Positions 56,070 through 64,000 of a DNA stretch of 64,000 nt are shown here, piece after piece. The DNA comes from Bordetella parapertussis. GTDB taxonomy: Bacteria > Pseudomonadota > Gammaproteobacteria > Burkholderiales > Thiobacillaceae. Both the position numbers and the translations under genes were made by a program. The notes beneath the pieces are model-generated. The model was given only the letters and a program-made list of their open reading frames with translations, ran no database searches and was not told where the DNA came from. Every line of letters starts with the position of its first letter. Position 1 is the stretch's first letter. Location: the NCBI GenBank assembly GCA_945890495.1, contig CAMDCO010000003.1:29243-93242 (forward strand), in the 5' to 3' direction.

Positions 56070-58730
56070 TTAGTCGTTTTGGGTCTCAACCATGACGAGT
56101 TCGGTGGCGGCTTCCTTGGGGCGGCGGGTCTGTCGACGCGGCTTGCGCTCGACGGCAACGGGCACCTCAACGACCTCGGATGCCTCGATGACTTCGTCAG
56201 CCTTGATGGCCGGGGCCGTTTCGACCATGCGCATTTCCGGTTCGGCCGGGCGCTGTGTCCGTCGACGGGGATTGGCGCGGCGTGAGGTCTGCGCGGCGGC
56301 ATCCGCTACGGCATCCGCAACCACTTCAGACGCTATCGCCGCTGCGGTCGGAACGACCTGTTCGCCGGGCGTCTCGCTGATCACGGGGGCCTTGGGCGTG
56401 CCGGCATATTCGATGATCGTCTTCGGGGCGTGGGTCTCCGCGGTAGGGGTGGCCGGGGCCTCAGCTACCGGGGCGGAGATCTCGATGACAACGGGAGTGG
56501 CACCGGCGGCGTATTCGATGATGGCGCGCGGTTCGCGATTGCCTTCACGGCCTCCACGGCCACGCCCACCGCGACGGCCACGACGGCCACGCGACTCACG
56601 AGCCTCTGCCTCCACGGGGGTCTCGGGGGCATCCGAAATCCTCTCGGCGTCTGTCAAGGCCGGCATCAAGGATTCGTCGCCTAGGGCCTCATCACCCAGC
56701 GGGGCAGGGGGGGCACTGGGACGCTCGCGACGGCGTTCGTTGCGCGGACGCTCGGAACGCTCGTTGGTGCGGGTTTCGTTTACGGGGCGCTCGGCGCGGG
56801 CAGGACGCTCGCCTTGGGGCGGGCGTTCGTTGCGCTCAGAACGCTCGGCGCGGGCAGGACGGTCGCCGCGGTCACTACGGTCACCGCGGTCACGGCTATT
56901 GCTGCGTCCCCCGCGCCCCCCGCTGCGCTCATTGCGGCCCTGGTTGCGATCGCTACGACCTTCGTTGCGGCCGGATCGGGTTTCAGGCCCATCGGCGGCT
57001 ACTGGGGCCTCCGGTTCCTTGTCCAGGCCCCGTAGCCAGCCCATGATGCGGCCAAGTAGGCCGTGCTTAGCGCTGGGGGTTGCCATGGCCGGTGCGGCCG
57101 GGGTGAGGGGCGCGGCCGGTAGCGGGGCTGGCTGACTGGGCGTAATGCCTTGCACCAGCGGTTGCGGCCGGTCTGTCTTGCGCGCCTCGAGAATCTGTTC
57201 TTCGCTGGTTTCTTCTGCCGGCGCGTCCACCATCTGGTAGCTGGGCGGGAGGGCATTGCCCTGATTGAGCTGGTCGTGGCGCAGGCGAGTGAGCGTGTAG
57301 CGCGGGGTCTCGTAGTGCAGGTTTGGAATCAGCAATATTTCGATACGGGCACGCGCCTCGGCATTCAGGATGTCCGTACGCTTTTCGTTGAGCAGGAAGG
57401 TGCACACATCGACCGGGGCCTGGATATGCAGGGCTCCGGTGTTTTCCTTGATGGCCTCTTCCTGCAGGATGCGGAGCAGGTGCAAGGCAAAGGATTCGGT
57501 GCTGCGCACATGGCCGGTGCCCATACAGCGCGGGCAGGTGATGTGGCTGGTCTCGCCGAGGCTGGGCTGCAGGCGCTGACGGGAGAGTTCGAGCAGGCCA
57601 AAACGGGAGATCTTGCCGACCTGGATGCGGGCGCGATCGGCGTGCAGGGCATCGCGCAGGCGATCTTCCACGGCACGCTGGTTCTTGGTGTTCTCCATGT
57701 CGATGAAGTCGATGACCACCAGGCCACCCAGGTCGCGCAGACGCAACTGGCGTGCGGCCTCATCGGCCGCTTCCAGGTTGGTGTTGAGCGCGGTCTGCTC
57801 AATGTCGGCACCCTTGGTCGCTTGAGCTGAGTTGACATCGATGGCGACGAGGGCCTCGGTGTGGTCGATGACCAGCGCGCCACCGGAGGGTAGCGGCACA
57901 TGGCGTGAATAGGCGGTTTCGATCTGGTGTTCGATCTGGAAACGCGAGAAGAGCGGTACGCTGTCGCTGTACAGCTTGACCTTGCTGACCAGATTCGGCA
58001 TGACATGGGCCATGAACTGGCGTACCTGCTCATGGATGGCCGGCATATCGATCAGCAGCTCGCCGATGTCCGCAGTGAAGTAGTCACGGATGGCGCGGAT
58101 GACCAGGCTGGATTCCTGATAGATCAGGAAGGCACCCTTTTGGCCTTGTGCGGCCCCGTCGATGGCGGTCCACAACTGCATGAGGTAGTTCAGGTCCCAG
58201 TTCAGCTCTTCCAGGCTGCGGCCGATGCCGGCCGTGCGGGCGATCAGGCTGGTGCCAGCCGGGACTTCGAGTTGAGCCAGCAGGTCGCGCAGTTCGTTGC
58301 GATCTTCACCTTCGATGCGGCGCGAGACGCCACCGCCACGCGGGTTGTTGGGCATCAGGACCAGATAGCGACCGGCTAGGCTGATGTAGTTGGTGAGGGC
58401 GGCCCCCTTGTTGCCGCGCTCGTCTTTTTCGACTTGAACGAGGAGTTCGAGACCTTCTTTGATCTGCTCTTTGACCGGGCCATTGGCGTTGCCAGGCAGG
58501 GCGCTACGGGAGATCTCCTTGAACGGGAGGAAGCCATGGCGCTCGGCGCCATAATCGACGAAACAGGCCTCCAGGCTTTGTTCGACGCGGGTGACAACGG
58601 CCTTGTAGATGTTGCCTTTGCGTTGCTCTTTGGCGGCGGATTCAATGTCGAGATCGACCAGTTTCTGGCCATCGACAATGGCGACGCGGAGTTCTTCCGC
58701 CTGCGTCGCGTTAAATAACATTCTTTTCAT
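56070..58730 (-). CDS. rne: ribonuclease E
   Basis: Essential endoribonuclease and degradosome scaffold; 886 aa from ATG 58730 (MKRMLFNATQAEELRVAIVDGQ). Catalytic half to about residue 520: S1 domain (KGNIYKAVVTRVEQSLEACFVDYGAERHGFLP in part), 5' sensor, DNase I-like part with VAIDVNSAQATKGADIEQTAL and GGLVVIDFIDMEN (metal Asp), and the Zn-link CPRCMGTGH. The C-terminal third is low-complexity: an Arg/Asp/Glu-rich stretch (ERSDRGDRPARAERSERNERP type repeats) and Ala/Glu/Thr-rich segments, as in RNA-binding and partner-binding regions of RNase E. A leader of about 480 bp may hold autoregulatory structure. Confidence 0.96.
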   Translation of the reverse strand: MKRMLFNATQAEELRVAIVDGQKLVDLDIESAAKEQRKGNIYKAVVTRVEQSLEACFVDYGAERHGFLPFKEISRSALPGNANGPVKEQIKEGLELLVQVEKDERGNKGAALTNYISLAGRYLVLMPNNPRGGGVSRRIEGEDRNELRDLLAQLEVPAGTSLIARTAGIGRSLEELNWDLNYLMQLWTAIDGAAQGQKGAFLIYQESSLVIRAIRDYFTADIGELLIDMPAIHEQVRQFMAHVMPNLVSKVKLYSDSVPLFSRFQIEHQIETAYSRHVPLPSGGALVIDHTEALVAIDVNSAQATKGADIEQTALNTNLEAADEAARQLRLRDLGGLVVIDFIDMENTKNQRAVEDRLRDALHADRARIQVGKISRFGLLELSRQRLQPSLGETSHITCPRCMGTGHVRSTESFALHLLRILQEEAIKENTGALHIQAPVDVCTFLLNEKRTDILNAEARARIEILLIPNLHYETPRYTLTRLRHDQLNQGNALPPSYQMVDAPAEETSEEQILEARKTDRPQPLVQGITPSQPAPLPAAPLTPAAPAMATPSAKHGLLGRIMGWLRGLDKEPEAPVAADGPETRSGRNEGRSDRNQGRNERSGGRGGRSNSRDRGDRSDRGDRPARAERSERNERPPQGERPARAERPVNETRTNERSERPRNERRRERPSAPPAPLGDEALGDESLMPALTDAERISDAPETPVEAEARESRGRRGRRGGRGRGGREGNREPRAIIEYAAGATPVVIEISAPVAEAPATPTAETHAPKTIIEYAGTPKAPVISETPGEQVVPTAAAIASEVVADAVADAAAQTSRRANPRRRTQRPAEPEMRMVETAPAIKADEVIEASEVVEVPVAVERKPRRQTRRPKEAATELVMVETQND

Positions 58731-59212
58731 TATGACCCCTTGCGTCTTCGACGCCCGGGGAAAACCCTGTGTCGCCGGCATTCGTCCTGAGGACGGTGCC
58801 CGCGGCTGGCATGGAGTCAGTCGGTTACTTGGAAAGCGGGAGGCTCTCGGTTCTCGGTCGTGGTCATGGTGAAGGGGTTATCCTTATTGTGGGATCGGGA
58901 AAAGGTTGGGCTTGGCGAACTCGGGACATTTGCGAACATACAAACGCAAATGTTCAAAGGGGTTCGCGGGCTACCTTCTCAACCGGTCACACAGTATCCG
59001 GGTGCAGAACACGCTACTAATACGCTAACATCGCTACTTTTGGTCCGTCTGCATCACCCTTGAAGGGGCGGAAGACGAAGACTTGACCGGTGAGCGGAAT
59101 TAACCGGTGTGCTTGAGTGGATGGACTGGACCTGATCTCTACAAAGTTCTCAAGATATAAACCCAAGCACCAATCATTTATACACTTTAAAGCGCGCCCG
59201 AGTATATAGGCA
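58731..59212. other. rne / rluC divergent intergenic region
   Basis: 482 bp without a gene; ORFs here are shadows. It should contain the rne promoter and a long rne 5' leader (RNase E autoregulates through its leader in Escherichia coli) and the rluC promoter. A strong hairpin ACATTTGCG...CGCAAATGT is at 58926-58953. The right end towards rluC is AT-rich (TATACACTTTAAAG near 59177). Confidence 0.6.
58926..58953 (-). promoter_or_regulatory. hairpin in the presumed rne leader
   Basis: Perfect 9-bp inverted repeat ACATTTGCG/CGCAAATGT with a 10-nt loop, about 200 nt upstream of the rne start codon. It may be an operator or the counterpart of the RNase E-sensing leader hairpin. Confidence 0.45.
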
Positions 59213-60175
59213 ATGAATGCAGAACGCAAAGAAACAGTCACATTCGTCTCGATAGGTGTCGAGGCCGAAGGCCAGCGCCTGGATAATTACTTGTTTCGCA
59301 CCCTGAAAGGGGTGCCCAAGAGCCGGGTTTATCGCATGATCCGCGATGGCGAGGTACGGGTGAACAAGGGCCGAAAGGGGCCGGACTATCGTCTGCTCTC
59401 TGGGGACGAGATTCGCATCCCGCCAGTGCGCCTGGCCGAAGTGCCCACTAAGGTGGTGATTCCGGTCGGCAGCACCTTGTTACCGCACATCGTGTATCGG
59501 GACGAGGCCCTGTTGGTGCTCGACAAACCCGCTGGCTGGGCCGTCCACGGGGGGAGCGGGATCAGCCTCGGCATCATCGAGCACCTGCGTCAGGAACTAC
59601 CCGAGTTGCGTTATCTGGAACTGGTTCACCGTCTGGATCGCGATACCTCGGGCCTGCTGATGCTGGCCTCGCGCCGCAGCGCCTTGGTTGAACTGCATCG
59701 AATGTTGCGTGCGGGCGAGGCGCGCAAGACCTATCTGGCCCTGGCAACGGGGCGCTGGCGGGATGCGCTGCGCAATGTGCGCTTCCCGCTGCACAAGTTT
59801 CTTACCGCTGAGGGCGAGCGGCGGGTGGAGGTGGTGCCCGAAAAGCACCCCGAGGCGATGCAGGCCCATACGATCTTCCGACTGAGTCAGCGCTATGCGG
59901 GATTTTCCTTGCTGGAGGCCGAACTCATGACCGGTCGCACGCACCAGATTCGTGTCCACTTGGCGGCCTGCGGACATGCCATCGCCGGCGATACGAAATA
60001 TGGCGATGCGGCCCTCAATACGGCCTTGAAAGGTCGGGGTCTGCGCCGCATGTTCTTGCACGCGGCGCGGCTGGAACTCAAACACCCTTTGACGCAACAG
60101 CCGTTGTTGTTCACCGCGCCGCTGCCCAATGAGTTGGACCGCTTTTTGAAATCCCTGGATCCGGAGACCCCGTGA
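59213..60175 (+). CDS. rluC: 23S rRNA pseudouridine synthase RluC
   Basis: Makes pseudouridines 955, 2504 and 2580 in 23S rRNA in Escherichia coli. 320 aa with an S4 domain (GQRLDNYLFRTLKGVPKSRVYRMIRDGEVRVNKGRKGPDYRL in part) and the RluA-type catalytic domain: LLVLDKPAGWAVHGGSG, LVHRLDRDTSGLLMLA (catalytic Asp), MTGRTHQIRVHLAACGHAIAGDTKYGD. Divergent from rne, as in many proteobacteria. Ends overlapping the HAD gene (GTGA). Confidence 0.95.
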   Translation: MNAERKETVTFVSIGVEAEGQRLDNYLFRTLKGVPKSRVYRMIRDGEVRVNKGRKGPDYRLLSGDEIRIPPVRLAEVPTKVVIPVGSTLLPHIVYRDEALLVLDKPAGWAVHGGSGISLGIIEHLRQELPELRYLELVHRLDRDTSGLLMLASRRSALVELHRMLRAGEARKTYLALATGRWRDALRNVRFPLHKFLTAEGERRVEVVPEKHPEAMQAHTIFRLSQRYAGFSLLEAELMTGRTHQIRVHLAACGHAIAGDTKYGDAALNTALKGRGLRRMFLHAARLELKHPLTQQPLLFTAPLPNELDRFLKSLDPETP

Positions 60176-60822
60176 AATACGAACTGTTGATTTTTGATTG
60201 GGACGGTACGCTGATGGATTCGGCCGGCCATATCGTGGCCAGCCTGCAGGGTGCGGCGCGCGACATGGATCTGCCCGTGCCGCCGCCGGAAAAGGCGCGT
60301 TATGTCATTGGTCTGGGCCTGGGACAGGCGCTTGAATACCTTTTTCCCATGCTGCCGGAGGCGGATCATCCGCGTCTGGCCGATTGCTATCGCAATCATT
60401 ATCTCGGTCAGGATCACACCATTCCGCTGTTTGCGGGGGCTGATTCGATGTTGCGCCGTCTTCACGCCCGGGGTCATGTCCTGGCGGTGGCGACGGGCAA
60501 GAGCCGGCGTGGGTTGGAGCGAGCGATGCAACATACGGCACTGGAGCCTATCTTTACGGCGACGCGTACGGCCGACCAGACCTTTTCCAAACCGCATCCG
60601 GCGATGATCGAAGAGATTATCGCCGAGGTGGGCGGCCGACCGGAGACGACCCTGATGATCGGTGATACCAGTCACGACCTACAGATGGCGGTGAATGCGG
60701 GCGTGGCCGGGCTGGGGGTCAGCTATGGGGCGCATGAGATGGATTTGTTACAGGCGTGTAACCCGTTGGCGATCGTCGATACGATGGTAGCCTTGGCGAA
60801 CTGGCTGGACGAGAACGGGTAA
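60172..60822 (+). CDS. HAD-family phosphatase (Gph/YfbT-like)
   Basis: 216-aa haloacid-dehalogenase phosphatase: motif I FDWDGTLMDSAGH, motif II LAVATGKSRRG, motif III Lys in FSKPHPAM and motif IV MIGDTSHDLQMAVNAG. Helical cap of the subfamily I type. Substrate probably a small phosphate ester; not determinable. GTG start overlaps rluC; sppA begins 3 nt after its stop. Confidence 0.92.
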   Translation: MKYELLIFDWDGTLMDSAGHIVASLQGAARDMDLPVPPPEKARYVIGLGLGQALEYLFPMLPEADHPRLADCYRNHYLGQDHTIPLFAGADSMLRRLHARGHVLAVATGKSRRGLERAMQHTALEPIFTATRTADQTFSKPHPAMIEEIIAEVGGRPETTLMIGDTSHDLQMAVNAGVAGLGVSYGAHEMDLLQACNPLAIVDTMVALANWLDENG

Positions 60823-60825
60823 AGC

Positions 60826-61740
60826 ATGGAAAACAAGACAATGGAGTCGCTGGTTGAGGCCTATCTGGGCGAGTTGCGGCGGCAGCGACGGGGGCGCTTC
60901 TGGTGGCGGATGGCTTGGATGGCCGTGCTGTTGGTGGTGCTTTTGGGGTGGTGGGGTGAAGACCGTTCCGCCGGTGGCATGGAGGGTGCGCACACGGCCT
61001 TGATCGATATTCAGGGTGAAATCGGCGGTGAAGATGGGGCCTTGGCCGATGACATAATCTTTGCCTTGGGCGAGGCCTTCGGTGGTCATAAGGTCAAGGG
61101 TGTCGTGCTGCGTATCAATAGTCCCGGCGGCAGTCCGGTGGCGGCGGGTCAGGTCTATGACGAGATTCGGCGCTTGCGCACGCTGAACCCCGATATTCCC
61201 GTTTATACGGTGGTGGACGATATCTGCGCCTCCGGGGGCTATTACATTGCGGCGGCGACCGATCGCATCTATGTGGACAAGGCCTCGCTGGTGGGCTCGA
61301 TTGGCGTCCTCATGGATGGTTTTGGTTTTACCGACGCCATGAAGAAGCTTGGGGTTGAGCGTCGCCTGCTGACGGCGGGGGAGAACAAGGGTTTTCTCGA
61401 CCCCTTCTCGCCGCGCAATAGCACCGAAGAACAGCATGCGCGCCTGTTGATTGGCGAGGTGCATGCGCAATTTATCCAGGCGGTGCGTCAGGGTCGGGGT
61501 AAACGCCTCAAGGAACGGCCGGGGATCTTTTCTGGGCTGATCTGGCACGGGGCCAGCAGTGTTGAGATGGGCCTGGCCGATGGATTGGGCAGCCTCGATT
61601 TCGTGGCGCGTGAGGTGATCAAGGCCGAAGAGATCGTCGACTACACGCTGCAGGAAAGTCTTGCCGACCGTTTGACGCGCCAATTAGGGGTTTCGATTGG
61701 GGCATCCCTGCAACCTGCGTTGACGCCGCGCTTGCGCTAA
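60826..61740 (+). CDS. sppA: signal peptide peptidase SppA (S49), membrane-bound
   Basis: 304-aa, half-size (67K-type-less) SppA with one N-terminal helix (RMAWMAVLLVVLLGWWG). Crotonase-like protease domain: GVVLRINSPGGSPVAAGQVYDEIRRL, the nucleophile Ser in DDICASGGYYIAAATDRIYVDKASLVGSIGVLMDGFG (split in reading), and a later Lys typical of the Ser/Lys dyad. It degrades leftover signal peptides in the inner membrane. Stop overlaps the next start as TAATG. Confidence 0.93.
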   Translation: MENKTMESLVEAYLGELRRQRRGRFWWRMAWMAVLLVVLLGWWGEDRSAGGMEGAHTALIDIQGEIGGEDGALADDIIFALGEAFGGHKVKGVVLRINSPGGSPVAAGQVYDEIRRLRTLNPDIPVYTVVDDICASGGYYIAAATDRIYVDKASLVGSIGVLMDGFGFTDAMKKLGVERRLLTAGENKGFLDPFSPRNSTEEQHARLLIGEVHAQFIQAVRQGRGKRLKERPGIFSGLIWHGASSVEMGLADGLGSLDFVAREVIKAEEIVDYTLQESLADRLTRQLGVSIGASLQPALTPRLR

Positions 61741-61991
61741 TGGAGACCTACCAACCCGTGAGTTGTGATCTGCACTCGCGGCTTGAACTGGCCATCTTGC
61801 GTCGCCGCACCCTGCATCTGGAATGGCATACCGAGGCGGGCGCCCCGATGGGCGCGGCCACACAAGTGGGTTCAGGAATCGCGGTCGATATCTATACGCA
61901 GGGCGGGGCGGAGTGGCTGGAGGTGGATCTGATAACGGGTGAGCGCCTGCGCCTGCGGCTGGATCAGATGGTTGTGACCGACGGGATCTAG
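61740..61991 (+). CDS. Rof/YaeO-like Rho-binding antiterminator
   Basis: 83-aa protein: [28 protein letters not shown], then [34 protein letters not shown]. The Y-x-P-(I/V)-S-C-D-x-H-x-x-L-E pattern is that of Rof, which binds Rho and inhibits termination. Assignment is by similarity of this N-terminal motif. Coupled to sppA; lies just upstream of the grpE heat-shock promoter. Confidence 0.8.
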   Translation: METYQPVSCDLHSRLELAILRRRTLHLEWHTEAGAPMGAATQVGSGIAVDIYTQGGAEWLEVDLITGERLRLRLDQMVVTDGI

Positions 61992-62024
61992 GCGCGCCAT
62001 GTCCCGTATTTTTGATTTTGCCCT

Positions 62025-62052
62025 CTTGAAACGCTGCGCATGCGCCCCATTT
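62025..62052 (+). promoter_or_regulatory. sigma-32 heat-shock promoter of grpE
   Basis: CTTGAAA, 13-nt spacer, CCCCATTT: perfect agreement with the sigma-32 consensus CTTGAAA-N11-16-CCCCATNT. It ends 24 nt before the grpE ATG. Confidence 0.93.
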
Positions 62053-62076
62053 CGTGCGGGTTTATGGAGAAAATGC

Positions 62077-62628
62077 ATGTCTGAAAACGAACACATCCCT
62101 GCGGGCACCTCGGAAGACCCTGCGTTGGATCAAGCGGCTATGGCCGATCCCAATCTCGATACCATGCCCAGCAAGGAAGACCTGCTCCGGCAGGCCGAAC
62201 TGCGGGCAGAAGAACATCACGACGCCTGGCTGCGAGCCAAGGCCGAGATTGAGAATGTCCGTCGGCGCGGCGCGGAAGAGGCTGACAAGGCGCGTAAATA
62301 CGCCGCCGAGAAATTCGCCAGCGACCTGTTGGCCGTCAAGGATAGCCTTGAGGCGGCACTGGCTTCGACCGGATCGACGAGCGTCGAGAGCCTGACCAAT
62401 GGCGTTGAAGTGACCCTCAAACAACTCGTGGGTGTCTTCGAGCGTCATCAAGTCGTCGAGGTCAGCCCGCAGGGCGAAAAGTTCGATCCAAACCAGCATC
62501 AGGCCATCGGCATGATCGAGGCGGAGGGCGAGCCCAATACGGTCGCCACCGTCTTGCAAAAGGGCTATTTGCTCAATGGTCGGGTGCTGCGCCCGGCCAT
62601 GGTGATGGTCATCAAGCCGGTTGGATGA
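62077..62628 (+). CDS. grpE: GrpE, nucleotide exchange factor of DnaK
   Basis: 183 aa from ATG 62077, with TGGAGAA upstream. Acidic N-terminus, long coiled coil ([32 protein letters not shown]), then the C-terminal beta domain [46 protein letters not shown] with the family signature. The frame is open to 61999, but that start would lie upstream of the sigma-32 promoter. Followed by dnaK after 68 nt. Confidence 0.96.
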   Translation: MSENEHIPAGTSEDPALDQAAMADPNLDTMPSKEDLLRQAELRAEEHHDAWLRAKAEIENVRRRGAEEADKARKYAAEKFASDLLAVKDSLEAALASTGSTSVESLTNGVEVTLKQLVGVFERHQVVEVSPQGEKFDPNQHQAIGMIEAEGEPNTVATVLQKGYLLNGRVLRPAMVMVIKPVG

Positions 62629-62696
62629 GCCGGGCTTGAAAACCCTGAACGCACCCCCACATCGGCAACACTCTAAACAGCATTGAAGGAAAGAAC

Positions 62697-64000
62697 ATGG
62701 GCAAGATTATTGGCATTGACCTCGGCACCACCAACTCCTGCGTCTCCGTCATGGAAGGCGGCAAGTACAAGGTGATTGAAAACGCGGAAGGCACCCGCAC
62801 CACGCCGTCCGTCGTGGCTTACGCTGAAGATGGCGAGATCCTGTGCGGTGCACCGGCCAAGCGCCAGGCTGTTACCAACCCCCGCAACACCCTTTATGCG
62901 GTGAAGCGTCTGATTGGCCGTCGCTTTGAGGAAAAAGAGGTGCAGAAGGACATTGACCTGATGCCCTACTCGATCGTCAAGGCCGATAACGGCGACGCTT
63001 GGGTTGAGGTGCGTGGCAAGAAGATGGCCCCGCCGCAGGTGTCGGCCGAAGTGCTGCGCAAGATGAAAAAGACCGCCGAAGATTATCTGGGCGAAGAAGT
63101 GACCGAGGCCGTCATCACCGTACCGGCCTACTTTAATGACAGCCAGCGTCAGGCCACCAAGGATGCCGGCCGCATTGCCGGCCTGGATGTAAAGCGCATC
63201 ATCAACGAACCGACCGCAGCAGCGCTGGCCTTCGGTATGGACAAGAAGGAAGGCGACCGCAAGATCGCTGTGTTTGACCTCGGCGGCGGCACCTTTGACA
63301 TTTCCATTATTGAAATCAATGAGATCGATGGCGAGCATCAGTTCGAGGTGCTGTCCACCAACGGCGATACCTTCCTGGGCGGCGAGGATTTCGACCAGCG
63401 TCTGATCGACTACATCATTGACGAGTTCAAGAAAGAGCAAGGCGTCAATCTGAAGGCCGATGTGCTGGCGCTACAACGGCTGAAGGATGCGGCTGAAAAG
63501 GCCAAGATCGAGCTGTCGTCCACGACCCAGACGGAGATCAACCTGCCTTACATCACGGCGGATGCCTCTGGCCCGAAGCATTTGGTGATGAAAATCACCC
63601 GTGCCAAGTTTGAGTCGCTGGTGGATGAGTTGGTCTCCCGTACGATTGAGCCGTGCAAGATCGCCATCAAGGACGCGGGTGTCAAGGTCAGCGACATCCA
63701 TGATGTGATCCTGGTCGGTGGCCAGACCCGGATGCCTAAGGTTCAGGAAATGGTCAAAGAATTCTTTGGCAAGGAACCACGCAAGGATGTGAATCCGGAT
63801 GAGGCCGTGGCGGTGGGCGCAGCGATCCAGGGCGGCGTGCTGCAAGGCGATGTGAAGGATGTGCTGCTGCTGGATGTCACCCCGCTGTCGCTGGGGATTG
63901 AGACCCTGGGCGGCGTGATGACCAAGCTGGTGGTCAAGAACACCACCATCCCGACCCGGGCATCGCAGACCTTTTCGACCGCCGACGACAACCAGAACGC
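62697..64000 (+). CDS. dnaK: DnaK (Hsp70), 3' end cut by window edge
   Basis: The first 434 residues of Hsp70 are present: [99 protein letters not shown] and the start of the substrate-binding domain [20 protein letters not shown]. The reading frame runs out of the window. ATG 62697 has AAGGAAAG upstream. Heat-shock chaperone, transcribed with grpE. Confidence 0.98.
   Translation, partial: MGKIIGIDLGTTNSCVSVMEGGKYKVIENAEGTRTTPSVVAYAEDGEILCGAPAKRQAVTNPRNTLYAVKRLIGRRFEEKEVQKDIDLMPYSIVKADNGDAWVEVRGKKMAPPQVSAEVLRKMKKTAEDYLGEEVTEAVITVPAYFNDSQRQATKDAGRIAGLDVKRIINEPTAAALAFGMDKKEGDRKIAVFDLGGGTFDISIIEINEIDGEHQFEVLSTNGDTFLGGEDFDQRLIDYIIDEFKKEQGVNLKADVLALQRLKDAAEKAKIELSSTTQTEINLPYITADASGPKHLVMKITRAKFESLVDELVSRTIEPCKIAIKDAGVKVSDIHDVILVGGQTRMPKVQEMVKEFFGKEPRKDVNPDEAVAVGAAIQGGVLQGDVKDVLLLDVTPLSLGIETLGGVMTKLVVKNTTIPTRASQTFSTADDNQN

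Overview
The window looks like a chromosomal segment of a facultatively denitrifying proteobacterium, most likely a betaproteobacterium of the Nitrosomonadales/Thiobacillus type. This is inferred from gene content and order: the yciB-yciI-bolA-peptidylprolyl isomerase string, the PHP/YciO/site-2 protease/trpS string, rne-rluC-HAD-sppA, an H-NS-family protein with a GRKPAW tail, and an EarP-type EF-P. No rRNA gene is present, so the placement rests on synteny and protein style only.

Layout. 1-7.2 kb: the 3' part of sucA, the EF-P rhamnosyltransferase earP, a nitronate-monooxygenase-like gene, a membrane protein and a radical SAM gene. 7.2-20.5 kb: a denitrification block. nnrS and a DUF2249 gene are divergent, followed by a secreted DsrE-like gene. 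A leftward nirS-C-F-DL-G-H-J-N operon makes cytochrome cd1 nitrite reductase and its heme d1. Divergently transcribed are a small membrane protein gene and norCB (nitric oxide reductase). Two FNR/DNR-type boxes lie in the nirS/nor divergent promoter and a third lies in front of nnrS. 20.5-25.3 kb: glycosyltransferases of the dolichyl-phosphate type and a VTT-domain membrane protein. 25.5-31.6 kb: tRNA-Ser(GGA), an H-NS-like gene, efp, clpA-clpS, a cold-shock gene and icd. 32-41.5 kb: an assimilatory nitrate block in the same order as the Pseudomonas nas locus (nitrate transporter, PP2C-phosphatase/Ser-Thr kinase fusion, nirB, nirD, nasC), ending in a decayed molybdopterin oxidoreductase. Both the transporter and nirB have sigma-54 promoters with an NtrC-like dyad at nearly the same distance. 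41.6-51.9 kb: housekeeping genes (mtaD, gyrA, an atypical hfq, ppiC-like, bolA, yciI, yciB, PHP nuclease, yciO, M50 protease, trpS). 51.9-56.0 kb: a decayed mobile island between two identical 30-bp copies of the trpS/rne terminator. It holds a KilA-N fragment, a group II intron without a reverse transcriptase gene, a lipoprotein gene, an IS3 transposase fragment and a complete group II intron encoding a reverse transcriptase. 56-64 kb: rne, rluC, a HAD phosphatase, sppA, a Rof-like gene, grpE with a textbook sigma-32 promoter, and the 5' part of dnaK.

How it works together. When oxygen is low and NO or nitrite is present, an FNR/DNR-type regulator probably switches on nirS and its cofactor operon, norCB and nnrS. 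When ammonium is short, NtrC and sigma-54 probably drive nitrate uptake and its reduction to ammonium by NasC and NirBD.

The points most worth a second look are: the island with two different group II introns; the twin NtrC/sigma-54 promoters around a phosphatase-kinase fusion; a dispersed 132-bp repeat that supplies the start of nirH; a nirN 3'-end relic; an earP gene without a normal start codon; an apparently leaderless nnrS; and an unusual Hfq.
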